DNA of 64,000 nucleotides from Sphingobacteriales bacterium (GCA_004144185.1 SEFP01000003.1:280134-344133); one strand, 5' to 3'; positions 54,286 to 63,909 are shown, numbered from the stretch's first letter. The notes: generated from the sequence alone by a model not told the origin. Numbers and translations are program-made.

Positions 54286-55422
54286 TCAGCCGGTCTGGTA
54301 CACAATCCGACTTAGCTGAATGCCCAGTCCGTGCAACACTATTTTAGACGAAGCATTGCCGGAAATCCGGTGACTGGCAGTCGCTATCGACTCACTCAAG
54401 GCCGCGATGCGCTCGGCATCTATACTTTTATGCTGGGCCAGCCGCCGGATAAAATCGCCTTCTTCCGCTGGCAGCAAAACCGGAGCATCCGGCGCATAGT
54501 GGTGCAACAATGCAGCCTGCAACAGGTGATTGGAGTAGCTCAGAAAGTCCTTGATCATCTCCCGGCCCTTCTTGGACAGTTGCTCCGCAAAGGCAGTCAG
54601 CACCAGTCCTTTGTTGGTAAAGATGGCATTGAACCAGTTCCGGAAGTCGGGAAACAAATCTTGTTCAGCACCGTTGGCCAGCCGGATGGCCTCTGCAAAC
54701 GAGCCTTCCGCTGTAATGGCTGCCAGACTTGCCGAACGGGTATCCTCTACCAACCCTTGTTGCTGAAGGCCTGCGATCAGTTCCGGAACGGTAAGTGGTG
54801 GCAGTCTCACAGTCTGCACCCGACTCAGAATAGTTGCCAGAATGCCTTCCGGATGGCTGCTTACAAAAATGAGGTGGGTATCTGCCGGTGGTTCTTCAAT
54901 CATCTTAAGCAGCCGGTTGCCTTCCTGATGCAGATAGTCTGCACCCCAGAGTATCAACACTTTTTTGCCGCCCTCGAAAGGCTTAAAGCTGATTTTCCGG
55001 ATAATATTGTCACATTCAGCCACATTGATATTGCCTTGCTTGTTGCCGGCCTCCAAGACCTGTAGCCAGTCGTAGACAGCACTGTAAGGGGATGCCTGTA
55101 CAAATTTCCGGAACTCGGCCGTGAAGAAATCGGCAGTCAGGTTTTCACTTTTAACCTTCTCGGGCTTGATAAACGGATATGAAAAATGCAGATCTGGATG
55201 TTCCATCCGGGTCACTTTCCGGCAACCGGTACACTGCCCACACGAGTCTGTAGGATTCGGCTGTTCACAAAAAAGGTATTGCGCAATGGCCAGCGCCATG
55301 GGTAAGCCGCCGGTACCGGGACGCTCAGCCAGAAGCATCGCATGAGGGAATCTTCCGGCTTGGATGGCATGCAAGATGCCTTCTTTGGCGCGCTGCTGAC
55401 CTATGATCTCCTGAAACTGCAT
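54286..55422 (-). CDS. holB: DNA polymerase III subunit delta'
   Basis: A 378-residue clamp-loader subunit. The N-terminal AAA+-like domain shows FPHAMLLAERPGTGGLPMALA, where the P-loop lacks the usual Lys, as is typical of delta' that does not hydrolyse ATP, and a zinc site with CGQCTGCRK. VLILWGADYLHQEGNRLLKMIEEPP and FVSSHPEGILATILSRVQTVRL (partly) are conserved. The C-terminal helical collar follows. It lies 117 bp upstream of RicT on the same strand. Confidence 0.9.
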   Translation of the reverse strand: MQFQEIIGQQRAKEGILHAIQAGRFPHAMLLAERPGTGGLPMALAIAQYLFCEQPNPTDSCGQCTGCRKVTRMEHPDLHFSYPFIKPEKVKSENLTADFFTAEFRKFVQASPYSAVYDWLQVLEAGNKQGNINVAECDNIIRKISFKPFEGGKKVLILWGADYLHQEGNRLLKMIEEPPADTHLIFVSSHPEGILATILSRVQTVRLPPLTVPELIAGLQQQGLVEDTRSASLAAITAEGSFAEAIRLANGAEQDLFPDFRNWFNAIFTNKGLVLTAFAEQLSKKGREMIKDFLSYSNHLLQAALLHHYAPDAPVLLPAEEGDFIRRLAQHKSIDAERIAALSESIATASHRISGNASSKIVLHGLGIQLSRIVYQTG

Positions 55423-55446
55423 ACAAACAAGGTGCTTCGGAACAAG

Positions 55447-55902
55447 TTACAACTGGGTGCGCTTCCAGACTACTGATTTACCAATCAAAGAAAACCCAAC
55501 AAATCCCCGCAGCGTCATCTGCTCGGGCGTGTTCACGGTGAGCTTACAGTCATAGGTTTTACCGCTGCTGGGATCATAGGCTTTCCCATCGCCATACTCA
55601 TTCTTTTCTTCATGACGCAGCCCGCTAAGGATAACCAGCCCCATGACCGGACGACTTTTAAAAGCGTCGTTGGGGTTATGAATGTCCAGTTTGGGTTTCC
55701 CGTCGCGGTTGGGTTCTTTAAGCCAGACCAGTTTGCCGGCGTAAGTACCGGTAATGGTTTTAAACACCTGAATTTTGGAATTGCCTTTATCATTAATCCA
55801 ATACCCATCCGGCGAATAGCTCTGGGCAGCTGCCAGTTGAGTCATCACCAGTGCGCTTCCGGTCAACAATCCTTTGGCCGATCCTGAAAGAATGGATTTC
55901 AT
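55447..55902 (-). CDS. DUF2147 protein
   Basis: A 151-residue secreted protein with a signal peptide (cut near QLAAAQSY). The DUF2147 domain shows GYWINDKGNSKIQVF, TGTYAGKLVWLKEP and a GKTYDCKLTVN end-strand pattern. Such proteins are small beta-barrel or lipocalin-like; function unknown. Confidence 0.82.
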   Translation of the reverse strand: MKSILSGSAKGLLTGSALVMTQLAAAQSYSPDGYWINDKGNSKIQVFKTITGTYAGKLVWLKEPNRDGKPKLDIHNPNDAFKSRPVMGLVILSGLRHEEKNEYGDGKAYDPSSGKTYDCKLTVNTPEQMTLRGFVGFSLIGKSVVWKRTQL

Positions 55903-55970
55903 AGCTCATTTTCAATAGTTCCCCTTTAGCCCGAAAATTGCTTTTCGAAAAAGGAACCAGCGTAGCAATG

Positions 55971-56192
55971 CTATCCCACGCTGCGATTGCGGCGCCACCA
56001 GATCAGGCCGATCGAAGCCAATGCGATCAACGGCACTGAGGCCAGGTAAATAATGCCGCCATTGAGGCCGCGGGCACTGCCCTCGCCCAGGTCAGATGCC
56101 GTCTTGGTACACACGCTACAGCCCTGTGCGAAACCGGGTGCAGCCAGCAGGACCAACGTCAAAATCAGGATTCCGGAAAAAACCGTTTTCAT
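55971..56192 (-). CDS. small membrane protein of the oxidase cluster
   Basis: A 73-residue protein with a signal peptide (MKTVFSGILILTLVLLAAPGFAQG), a CSVC motif just after, and a C-terminal membrane helix (YLASVPLIALASIGLIWW). Small proteins of this sort lie next to cytochrome oxidase assembly genes in Bacteroidota. It starts 111 bp downstream of the DUF420 gene. Confidence 0.65.
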   Translation of the reverse strand: MKTVFSGILILTLVLLAAPGFAQGCSVCTKTASDLGEGSARGLNGGIIYLASVPLIALASIGLIWWRRNRSVG

Positions 56193-56302
56193 AGACTTAA
56201 AGGTACGACAGACTGCTTTTAGGATTGGATCTGTAATTGGTTAATTAAATCCTGCAAAAGTGCTGTCTGATCACCGTGTATCCGGACGTTTAAAAACCAG
56301 AT

Positions 56303-56890
56303 CTAATTGGTGTAATAGGGACTGATAAGAAGATAGATAACCGGGCCGGTGACACTTACATAAAACCACAACGGCCAGGTGTAGCGGGCCAGTTTCTTGT
56401 GCCGGTCATACTCACCGGTCAAGGCCCGATAGGCGGTAAACAGAATAAACGGCAGGATGATAGCAGCTAGGATGATGTGCGTAATCAGTAGGATAAAGTA
56501 CACCAGCCGAAGACTGCCTACAGCTGCTTTTTCCGCAGCATCGACCACGCCATCGAGATTGCGGTCTCCGAACAGGGTTTCACCGGCCAGCAGATGGTGC
56601 GCGATGTACGACAACAGAAACAAAACCGAACACACAATCGCGGCCATCATTACATTCCGGTGAGCCACAAACTGTTTTTTCCGGACCAGATACAACCCGG
56701 CAATCAGCAGCAGCGATACGATAGTGTTGATCACCGCATTGATCTGTGCAAACACATGGCTGCTGAATCCGAGGTCGGCCTCTACTTTAATTTTGGAGAG
56801 CAGCGCTACAGCCAGAAATACAATTACGGAGACGGTCAGAATAATCGTCCGCGCCTGTCGGTCCGATTTAGGAAGTACCGGTTTGAGCAT
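56303..56890 (-). CDS. DUF420 membrane protein
   Basis: From the ATG at 56890, 195 residues with four to five transmembrane segments. DUF420 proteins are found beside cytochrome c oxidase genes and may help copper or heme insertion. Characteristic are VFAQINAVINTIVSLLLIAG and a HRNVMMAAIV segment with conserved His residues. It is downstream of the SCO gene. Confidence 0.85.
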   Translation of the reverse strand: MLKPVLPKSDRQARTIILTVSVIVFLAVALLSKIKVEADLGFSSHVFAQINAVINTIVSLLLIAGLYLVRKKQFVAHRNVMMAAIVCSVLFLLSYIAHHLLAGETLFGDRNLDGVVDAAEKAAVGSLRLVYFILLITHIILAAIILPFILFTAYRALTGEYDRHKKLARYTWPLWFYVSVTGPVIYLLISPYYTN

Positions 56891-56936
56891 ACGTTCAATA
56901 GATAGTAGACAGTGGATAGTGGACAACTATCCGTTG

Positions 56937-57629
56937 CTAGTTGTTTTTGCGTTCTTTTTCCAGCGCCAGCAGCACAATATCGTCGGCGCATTTTTTGACC
57001 TGAACGGGATCCAGCCCGTCGTAATACCCCCGGATATGACGGTGCTTATCCAGCAATACAATGGTCTGGCTGTGCATCAGATCATCCATACCACCGCTGC
57101 CGTCGCCTCCGGATAGCTTTAGCTGGTTGCGCAGGTAGTCATTGGAAGGCCCTTTGGCAGCATTGATAAACCACCACCGGTCTGGATTGGCCTTATAACG
57201 GCTGGCATAGTCGCGCAATACCGGCACCGAATCCTGTTCGGGCATCGTAGTGATCGACACCAGCTGCATCATGGTATCGTTGCTTCGCTGAGCCGTTCTC
57301 CGGAATGCTTTCTGGATGAGTGCCAGATTGGTATTCAGCTTGGGGCAGACACTGGTACAGGTGGCAAAAAAGGCGGTCACAGCCACCACTTTACCACGCA
57401 GACTTTCGTTGATCGAGACTGCCTCACCCATCTGGTTGGTACCCGTCAGGTCCGGAATCGTACGCCAGAGCGTATCTCCCGGCTGAAGCACCCGTTCAAC
57501 GCCGTAGTGACCCGGCATCTGGATGTGATCCTTCTTTAAGAGTTTGGCTATTGCAAAAAAGGAAAGCGGTAGCAATGCTGCTACCGCAATCCCTAAAATA
57601 AACTTTTTATTAGACCGTTGCTGGGCCAT
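56937..57629 (-). CDS. SCO1/SenC family copper chaperone
   Basis: A 230-residue thioredoxin-fold protein anchored by one N-terminal helix (about 10-29). The copper-binding CxxxC is Cys91-Cys95 (TCTSVCPK) and the conserved His is His186 (MDDLMHSQT). It delivers copper to the CuA or CuB site of cytochrome oxidase. It lies in the oxidase assembly cluster. Confidence 0.92.
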   Translation of the reverse strand: MAQQRSNKKFILGIAVAALLPLSFFAIAKLLKKDHIQMPGHYGVERVLQPGDTLWRTIPDLTGTNQMGEAVSINESLRGKVVAVTAFFATCTSVCPKLNTNLALIQKAFRRTAQRSNDTMMQLVSITTMPEQDSVPVLRDYASRYKANPDRWWFINAAKGPSNDYLRNQLKLSGGDGSGGMDDLMHSQTIVLLDKHRHIRGYYDGLDPVQVKKCADDIVLLALEKERKNN

Positions 57630-57646
57630 AACAAGACGGCAGGTGG

Positions 57647-58147
57647 TTAACGAAATGCCGGAGACTGCGTGGGAGCTGGTTTGGGAGAATTGGCCGGAGT
57701 GGTTTGTTCCGTCGTTTTGCTACCCGGACGCGTGATATCGGTGGTATTCATCCGCAACCAGAAGCTGCCATCTGCCAGGAAGGCGATGATGAACCAGATA
57801 AACAGCACCATCGGCATCATGATCATCACGATGAAGTTTTTAAACTCATCTCCCAAGTGCATAAATACCCGTACGATGTACGCCGCTTTCAGCAGCGTCA
57901 TCACCACGAAAATGGTATTGCGGATGCCTACGTTCATGCCTTTGTAATGGCCGTAAAGACCCAAGCCAACTTCAACGATCGTAACGATCGCCAACAGCAG
58001 CGTGACTTTCCAGATGCGACGAACCTGCGCTTTGGAGGCTTCGCTCTGCAACTCGCTGGGATGGTGATGGGCCATTACGCCGGAATACAGCTTGGACTGA
58101 TCCCCTTCGTAAAGCGTTTGGGCGGTATCGGTATGCGGATTTTGCAT
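57647..58147 (-). CDS. cytochrome c oxidase subunit IV-like protein
   Basis: A 166-residue protein with three transmembrane helices (about 45-65, 75-95, 105-125). Matches the prokaryotic cytochrome c oxidase subunit IV family (RIWKVTLLLAIVTIVEVGLGLYG at the first helix, partly). The N- and C-terminal tails are polar. It starts 44 bp after the coxC-like gene. Confidence 0.85.
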   Translation of the reverse strand: MQNPHTDTAQTLYEGDQSKLYSGVMAHHHPSELQSEASKAQVRRIWKVTLLLAIVTIVEVGLGLYGHYKGMNVGIRNTIFVVMTLLKAAYIVRVFMHLGDEFKNFIVMIMMPMVLFIWFIIAFLADGSFWLRMNTTDITRPGSKTTEQTTPANSPKPAPTQSPAFR

Positions 58148-58191
58148 AAAAACAGGTTTCCGGAAAATCGGTAACTAGGAAAGAGATAAAG

Positions 58192-58953
58192 TTACAGCAG
58201 GTAAAAGCAGGTAAATACAAATACCCACACCAGATCTACAAAGTGCCAGTACAAGCCCACCTTCTCGACCATCTCATAATGCCCCCGGCGCTCGTACGTG
58301 CTGTTGATGACGTTGATCAGAATGATAATCAGGAAGCAGACGCCACTGAATACGTGGAAGCCGTGGAAGCCGGTAATGGCAAAAAAGAAGTTGAAGAAGT
58401 TATCAGTCGCCTGAATCGCAGCGGCAGGCTGTGCCGCGATATTTACCGAAGGCGAAAAGAAATGTTCAATGTGGCTCATTGGCGTGGCCGGGTCCTGAAA
58501 CGCACCCAGCAAGCCACCGTTCTGCATGCCTAAGTGGGTCCACTCCCAGGCCTGACAGCCCAGGAAGGCGATCCCACCAATGATGGTCCAGATCATCCAT
58601 TTAATAACGCCTTTCCGGTCTCCGTAATGGCCTGCGTGTACCGCGAGTACCATAGTTACCGACGAGACGATGAGGATAAACGTCATCAGCGACACAAACA
58701 ACAGTGGAAGCTGTGCAGTAGCCGGGAAAAACGGAAAGGAATGGAATACGTGGTTCGGGTCGGGCCATACCGCCGAGAAAAACCGCTTGGTGCCGTACGC
58801 AATCAGGAAGGCACCGAAGGTAAAAGCGTCAGACAAAAGGAAGACCCACATCATGATCTTCCCGTAGCTCACATTAAACGGAGAGCGGCCACCCCCCCAG
58901 ACTTTGGGCTGATTGGTGGTTTTGGTAAGGGGAACTGCTGTTGCTTGTGCCAT
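58192..58953 (-). CDS. heme-copper oxidase subunit III
   Basis: A 253-residue membrane protein with about seven helices. Features of subunit III are FLLSDAFTFGAFLIAYG, WTHLGMQNGG, FFAITGFHGFHVFSGVCFL and a C-terminal VGLYWHFVDLVWVFVF motif. It is the first of two subunit III-like genes in tandem. Confidence 0.92.
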   Translation of the reverse strand: MAQATAVPLTKTTNQPKVWGGGRSPFNVSYGKIMMWVFLLSDAFTFGAFLIAYGTKRFFSAVWPDPNHVFHSFPFFPATAQLPLLFVSLMTFILIVSSVTMVLAVHAGHYGDRKGVIKWMIWTIIGGIAFLGCQAWEWTHLGMQNGGLLGAFQDPATPMSHIEHFFSPSVNIAAQPAAAIQATDNFFNFFFAITGFHGFHVFSGVCFLIIILINVINSTYERRGHYEMVEKVGLYWHFVDLVWVFVFTCFYLL

Positions 58954-59011
58954 GCGAATGTAAAAAAGAGAGATGCAGCGGAGCTACGAGGGTGCAAATT
59001 TTCTTAAAAAA

Positions 59012-59662
59012 TCACTGATTTGCTAACAAAAAGACAAATAAATATATCCACAATAAATCAACGAAGTGCCAATACTGGGCTGCAATTTCCAGGCCAGTGG
59101 CCGAATAGATCTTTTTCCGGCGGCTCCAGGAGCGCAAAACCACGATCGCCAGTGCTATAATTCCACCCGCGATGTGCACCAGGTGAAGCCCGGCGATGAT
59201 GAATAGAAAGGACTCGCTTGGATTGCCGTCAACCCGCACCGGACGTGGATTCATGTTGGACTGCAAGGCCCGGACCGCTTCGGTTCCGGAACCACTCATC
59301 ACCACCGGCTGACTCACCGCATAGAGCTCTTTAAAGCCGATAAACTGACACACACCAAATGCGATTCCCAACGCCAGCGTCAATCCCACCAGCATCCGAT
59401 ACTGAGGCATCCGGCGCGCTTTGAAGGCCCGTAAGGCCATAAAAATCGTGACGCTCGACAACAGAATCAACCCGGTTGAGATCCAGAACACCACCGGCAT
59501 CTGGAAATACCGCCAGTTGCCCTGTGCCTGCCGTACGATATAACCACTCGTAAGGCCGGCAAACATCATAGCGATAGACGCCATCGCGACCCACAACGCA
59601 AACTTATGCGGATGGATTCTGCGTTTGGAATCGGAAGAAGAAGGAGAAACAGCGTACGCCAC
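59012..59662 (-). CDS. heme-copper oxidase subunit III, second copy
   Basis: A 216-residue paralogue of the previous subunit (58 bp upstream), with five to six helices, lacking part of the N-terminal region. The conserved C-terminal AAQYWHFVDLLWIYLFVFLL and LHLVHIAGGIIAL segments are present. Tandem subunit III genes are frequent in Bacteroidota oxidase clusters. Confidence 0.9.
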   Translation of the reverse strand: MAYAVSPSSSDSKRRIHPHKFALWVAMASIAMMFAGLTSGYIVRQAQGNWRYFQMPVVFWISTGLILLSSVTIFMALRAFKARRMPQYRMLVGLTLALGIAFGVCQFIGFKELYAVSQPVVMSGSGTEAVRALQSNMNPRPVRVDGNPSESFLFIIAGLHLVHIAGGIIALAIVVLRSWSRRKKIYSATGLEIAAQYWHFVDLLWIYLFVFLLANQ

Positions 59663-59674
59663 AGACCCGTATAT

Positions 59675-60574
59675 TTAAATTTTGTCGAATAAAAGTGCCA
59701 GTTGCACCAACGGCAGGTAAATCAAAGACGCAAACATGGTTTTCTTGGCCGATGCAGCGTCGTTGCGCAGATAGAAAATCACCGATGCATTCACCAGATA
59801 AACCGCTGCCAGCATCGCCACCAGCATTCCCCAGTTACCGGTAAGACCTACAACCCGTGGCACCAGCGCCAGCGGAAACAACACCAGACTGTACACGACG
59901 CACTGAAGACCTGTAAACCGGGTCTTGCCGGCTTTGGAAGGCAGCAGGCGGATGCCGGCTTTTTCGTACTCGTCGAATCCCAGGAAACCAATGGCCCAGA
60001 AATGCGGAAACTGCCAGAAAAACTGAATCAGAAACAAGCTCACCCCTCCCCAGCCAATACTGCCGGTAGCAGCGACCCAACCGATCAGCGGAGGCAACGC
60101 ACCCGGTATGGCACCAACGGCCACCGCAATCGGATGTACTTTTTTGAGCGGCGTATACGCAAACGCATACAGCAACAGTGACACCAGCGACAGGATACCC
60201 GCCATCCAGTTGAACTGGTAGGTAATGATTGCCAGGCCGCAGATTCCGGAAACCAGGGCTACTGCCCAGGCTTCGCTGAAATGCATCCGGCCATCCGGAA
60301 GTGGACGCACCTGGGTACGCTTCATCAGCGCATCCGAATGCCGTTCCAAGATTTGATTGATGGTATTGGCGCTACCGGTCACCAGAATACCGGCTGCAAA
60401 CAGCGCCAGCAGATCCGGGAGGTAAAAACGTCCCTGCGGCGAGATGAGATAGCCGATTACAGAAGAAAAAACGACTAAAAAGCTCAGATTAGGCTTCAAA
60501 AGCTGAGCATAATCTTTCGCCTTCGCAATGATTGTGGGGCTTTTTGTCGTTTCCAAGCGCTCTTCCCGAAGCAT
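59675..60574 (-). CDS. cyoE: protoheme IX farnesyltransferase
   Basis: UbiA-family prenyltransferase making heme O from heme B for heme-copper oxidases. From the ATG at 60574, 299 residues with eight to nine helices. The first allylic/Mg site is NTINQILERHSDALMKRT; the second contains FDEYEKAGIRLLPS. An ATG at 60613 is possible but lies across the predicted promoter (60600-60607). Confidence 0.9.
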   Translation of the reverse strand: MLREERLETTKSPTIIAKAKDYAQLLKPNLSFLVVFSSVIGYLISPQGRFYLPDLLALFAAGILVTGSANTINQILERHSDALMKRTQVRPLPDGRMHFSEAWAVALVSGICGLAIITYQFNWMAGILSLVSLLLYAFAYTPLKKVHPIAVAVGAIPGALPPLIGWVAATGSIGWGGVSLFLIQFFWQFPHFWAIGFLGFDEYEKAGIRLLPSKAGKTRFTGLQCVVYSLVLFPLALVPRVVGLTGNWGMLVAMLAAVYLVNASVIFYLRNDAASAKKTMFASLIYLPLVQLALLFDKI

Positions 60575-60599
60575 GTGTGAGACCTTACAATTTGGGCGG

Positions 60600-60607
60600 C
60601 GAAGGTA
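60600..60607 (-). promoter_or_regulatory. cyoE promoter -7 box
   Basis: TACCTTCG on the minus strand, 25 nt before the ATG at 60574. The -33 element is not clear. Confidence 0.4.
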
Positions 60608-60788
60608 CGTCATAAGCAGGGGAATTTATCTGTGCAACCTTGACAAAAATGCGGCTTCCTGCTTTCCGGGAGAAGAAATGCTTTCTCCTACCGACCCTAG
60701 ATTTCAGATAGTTTTTCCATCAGCTTTGAGGTTAAAAAAAACTTTTTAACAGCGGTTTAGCTATCTTGACTGTGAAATCCTATGTTTC

Positions 60789-63700
60789 ATGCAACTTATT
60801 TTGCCACGGCCCTTGCTTTACGTTTCACTTGTTATTATGATGGGTTCCGTCGTGTCCTCATTCAAGGTAAGCGCACAACCTTCAACCAGTCTAAAAACCT
60901 CTAACCCCTATCGGGGAACTTACCAGCGGGTAGCAGCTGGAAGCACCGGAAATTCTAGCTTCGAAATCAGAGGAGGTATGCTCTGGGGTTGGGGAAGCAA
61001 TGTTGATGGTCAGCTAGGCGATGGAACCAATGTATCCAAGCCCAACGCGGTTCAAATTGGGATTGATAACAGCTGGGTGAATGTTTACAGTGGTGAAAAG
61101 CATACTCTAGGCCTCAAAAGCAATGGTACCCTCTGGGCTTGGGGGAACAACGCAAAAGGTCAATTGGGTACCGGAAACATCATAGCGAGCAACACCCCAA
61201 CCCAAGTAGGAGTCGGCAATATTTGGGTTCGGCTGGCGGTTGGCGCAGAGCACACCTTAGGACTCAAAAGTGATGGCACTCTCTGGGCTTGGGGGCGGAA
61301 TAACGAAGGACAATTGGGCGATGGTACTGATACGATGCGGCTCCTACCCATCCGGATCGGAACTGATAACAAATGGGTAAGCATTGTGGCTGGCTACCAT
61401 CACTCCATAGCCCTGAAAAGCGATGGCACCCTGTGGACTTGGGGCGCCAATACAGATGGACAACTAGGCAATGGAACTACGATTCAGCAGAAAAATCCAA
61501 TTCAAATCGGAAACGAGCGAAGATGGACGGCTATAGCCGCAGGTTCTTCGTTTACAGCGGCCCTTAAAAGCAACGGGACTCTCTGGACGTGGGGAAGCAA
61601 TACAGATGGGCAGCTGGGTGACGGCACCACGGTAGCCAAACAAATTCCAGTTCAGGTAAACGCTGCTGACTGGGTAAGCATAGAGGCTGGCAATAGCCAC
61701 ATGATGGGTCTTAAAAGCGACGGTACGCTATGGACTTGGGGCAACAACGCCAATGGGCAACTGGGTATCAATTCTCTTACCTCCCAATCTCTGCCCACTT
61801 TAGTAAACAGCACTGCTGACTGGGTATCGATTGCATCCGGTTCTCAGTATTCTACAGGCGTCAAAGCGGACGGAAGTCTTTGGACTTGGGGTAGAAATAC
61901 AGATGGCCAGTTGGGCGATGGCACCAGTCTTCAAAAAACGATTCCAAGTTGGATCCGGGGAAGTAATCTGGACTGGTTAATGGTGGATGTTTGTGCAGGT
62001 CATACCTCTGCCATCAGAAGTGATGGAACCCTTTGGGCGTGGGGATGGAACTTAAACGGGCAACTTGGAGACAGTACTAAATCCCAGAAGTCGATACCGG
62101 TTCAGGTTGGATTTGACCACAACTGGGCGAGTGTTGCCGGCGCCACTTTTCATACCGTGGGTCTAAAGACCGATGGTACCCTCTGGGCTTGGGGGCTTTA
62201 CGGAGCCGGATCCAACGGTCAGTCATCACTTTTCCCAATTCAAATAGGCACAGACAATAAGTGGGTCAGTATTTCTGCAGATTGGGAACATACATTGGCC
62301 CTTAAAAGTGACGGCACACTCTGGGCATGGGGACATAATGGTTACGGCCAACTAGGAAACGGAACTACCAATTCCGCATCGTCTCCGGTTCAAGTAGGCA
62401 CTGATACCAAATGGGTAAGTGCATCTGCCGGAGATATCCATTCAATGGGTTTGAAAAGTGATGGTACGGTATGGACTTGGGGCAATAACAATGTCACTCA
62501 GTTAGGAATCGGATTGGCAAGTTCTCAAAACACACCTGTGCAAGTCGGAACCGATTCGACTTGGACAAGTGTTTCTGCTTCTTATGTTCACTCGACTGCC
62601 TTGAAAAGCGACGGTACCCTTTGGGGCTGGGGTGGAAATAATTTCGGACAGTTGGGAGATGGCACTATCGGCAACCAAGGAAATTTTCCTGTTCAGATTG
62701 GTACTGACAACGACTGGACAGCTATGAATGTGAGCTCCCAGTTCACAACCGGCCTTAAATCTAACGGCTCTTTCTGGGCTTGGGGAAGAAATGATTTCGG
62801 ACAGTTGGGCGATGGCACCACAACCACCAAAACAGTGCCTGCTCCGGTGCCCTACCAAACCCTTGTCTGTGCTATTTCTAGAGGATCAGGTAGTAACAGT
62901 GCTCTCATTAAAAGCGATCGGTCTAACATTTGCTTTACCGGACCCAATGGTGCCGGGCAACTAGGAGACGGCACCACCACAGGCACTATAGTGTATAACT
63001 GCAGCAATCAAATCTGCCGGAATTACACCTTGGCATTTGCGTCTCCTTCGGCTTATACCCAACCCTTGACGGGATCAAACAACCGGACTGATTTTCAGTA
63101 CTACTGCAACCTGGCACTTTCATTAATTCCTTCCGGGACAGAACCCGTTAATGGTGACGCAAACGCTACCCTACTGGTAGAACCCAGTGTAAAAACCCAC
63201 CGCAACCATGCCTATGTACAGCGTCACTACCACCTTGAGGTTACCCCATATCCCTTTATACCGGTACGCGATTCTACCTACACCCTCATTTTATATTTCG
63301 ATCAAGTAGAGTTTGACGCCTACAACGCTAACAACAGTACCGATCCGGATCTTCCCACCAGTCCTACCGACCAATCCGGGAAAGCCAATCTAAGGATCAC
63401 ACAGTACCGGGGTGTAGTTACCCCTATGAGCAGCTATGAGCCAGCCGATTACGCCTCTGCCTGGAACAGACCCGGCAACCCTAATCTGGCTTTGACCCCG
63501 GATTCAGTTGTTTGGAACGCAACCGGGAATCGCTGGGAAGTCTGGGTTCGCACCAAAAACTTTGGAGGCTTTTTTGTGCATGGCAACGGCAACGGAATTC
63601 TATCGGTTCCCGAAACTGTTTCCCATAAAATGATGGCTACAGCGTATCCGTCACCCACCCAGAAATACGTAACCGTAGAAGGACCTTTCCGGAACTATGA

Positions 63701-63845
63701 TGGTTGGATACAAGACATGCTAGGCCGCAATGTTATGAAGGTTTCGGGTATGGCTGGAAGTACAATTAATGTTGCAGCTCTTACGCCGGGCATCTATCTT
63801 CTTAAGCTCAGCCAAGGCTTTACTTTCAAAATTATCAAAGAGTAG
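60789..63845 (+). CDS. RCC1-repeat surface protein with T9SS sorting domain
   Basis: A 1018-residue secreted protein with a signal peptide (cut near KVSAQ). Thirteen clear RCC1-type repeats of about 50 residues (each with a GTLWAWG/GTLWTWG and NxxGQLGDGT core) plus a degenerate 14th (GPNGAGQLGDGT) span about residues 45-735, enough for two seven-bladed propellers. A middle domain (about 740-930) has PSVKTHRNHAYVQRHYHL and beta strands. The C-terminal T9SS sorting domain starts near YPSPTQKYVTVEG and ends in PGIYLLKLSQG. Base composition is more A/T-rich than its neighbours, and only one TTCCGGAA is found (near 63685). Expression start is uncertain. Confidence 0.88.
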   Translation: MQLILPRPLLYVSLVIMMGSVVSSFKVSAQPSTSLKTSNPYRGTYQRVAAGSTGNSSFEIRGGMLWGWGSNVDGQLGDGTNVSKPNAVQIGIDNSWVNVYSGEKHTLGLKSNGTLWAWGNNAKGQLGTGNIIASNTPTQVGVGNIWVRLAVGAEHTLGLKSDGTLWAWGRNNEGQLGDGTDTMRLLPIRIGTDNKWVSIVAGYHHSIALKSDGTLWTWGANTDGQLGNGTTIQQKNPIQIGNERRWTAIAAGSSFTAALKSNGTLWTWGSNTDGQLGDGTTVAKQIPVQVNAADWVSIEAGNSHMMGLKSDGTLWTWGNNANGQLGINSLTSQSLPTLVNSTADWVSIASGSQYSTGVKADGSLWTWGRNTDGQLGDGTSLQKTIPSWIRGSNLDWLMVDVCAGHTSAIRSDGTLWAWGWNLNGQLGDSTKSQKSIPVQVGFDHNWASVAGATFHTVGLKTDGTLWAWGLYGAGSNGQSSLFPIQIGTDNKWVSISADWEHTLALKSDGTLWAWGHNGYGQLGNGTTNSASSPVQVGTDTKWVSASAGDIHSMGLKSDGTVWTWGNNNVTQLGIGLASSQNTPVQVGTDSTWTSVSASYVHSTALKSDGTLWGWGGNNFGQLGDGTIGNQGNFPVQIGTDNDWTAMNVSSQFTTGLKSNGSFWAWGRNDFGQLGDGTTTTKTVPAPVPYQTLVCAISRGSGSNSALIKSDRSNICFTGPNGAGQLGDGTTTGTIVYNCSNQICRNYTLAFASPSAYTQPLTGSNNRTDFQYYCNLALSLIPSGTEPVNGDANATLLVEPSVKTHRNHAYVQRHYHLEVTPYPFIPVRDSTYTLILYFDQVEFDAYNANNSTDPDLPTSPTDQSGKANLRITQYRGVVTPMSSYEPADYASAWNRPGNPNLALTPDSVVWNATGNRWEVWVRTKNFGGFFVHGNGNGILSVPETVSHKMMATAYPSPTQKYVTVEGPFRNYDGWIQDMLGRNVMKVSGMAGSTINVAALTPGIYLLKLSQGFTFKIIKE

Positions 63846-63909
63846 CTCTCAGATTTTCCGGAAAGCAGTTAAAACCAAAAGCTTTATTCCCGAAAAACCA
63901 AGCTTTCTG

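Larger units (their letters stand above)
469..63863. repeat. dispersed palindromic octamer TTCCGGAA, about 90 copies
   Basis: Hand reading finds about 90 exact copies across the window, for example 469-476, 1265-1272, 1583-1590, 2686-2693, 2696-2703, 7311-7318, 7820-7827, 9074-9081, 9120-9127, 21157-21164, 21181-21188 and 63856-63863. About one third lie in the roughly 12% of DNA that is intergenic. The exact count may be off by a few. One copy per 65 kb would be expected at random. Confidence 0.85.
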
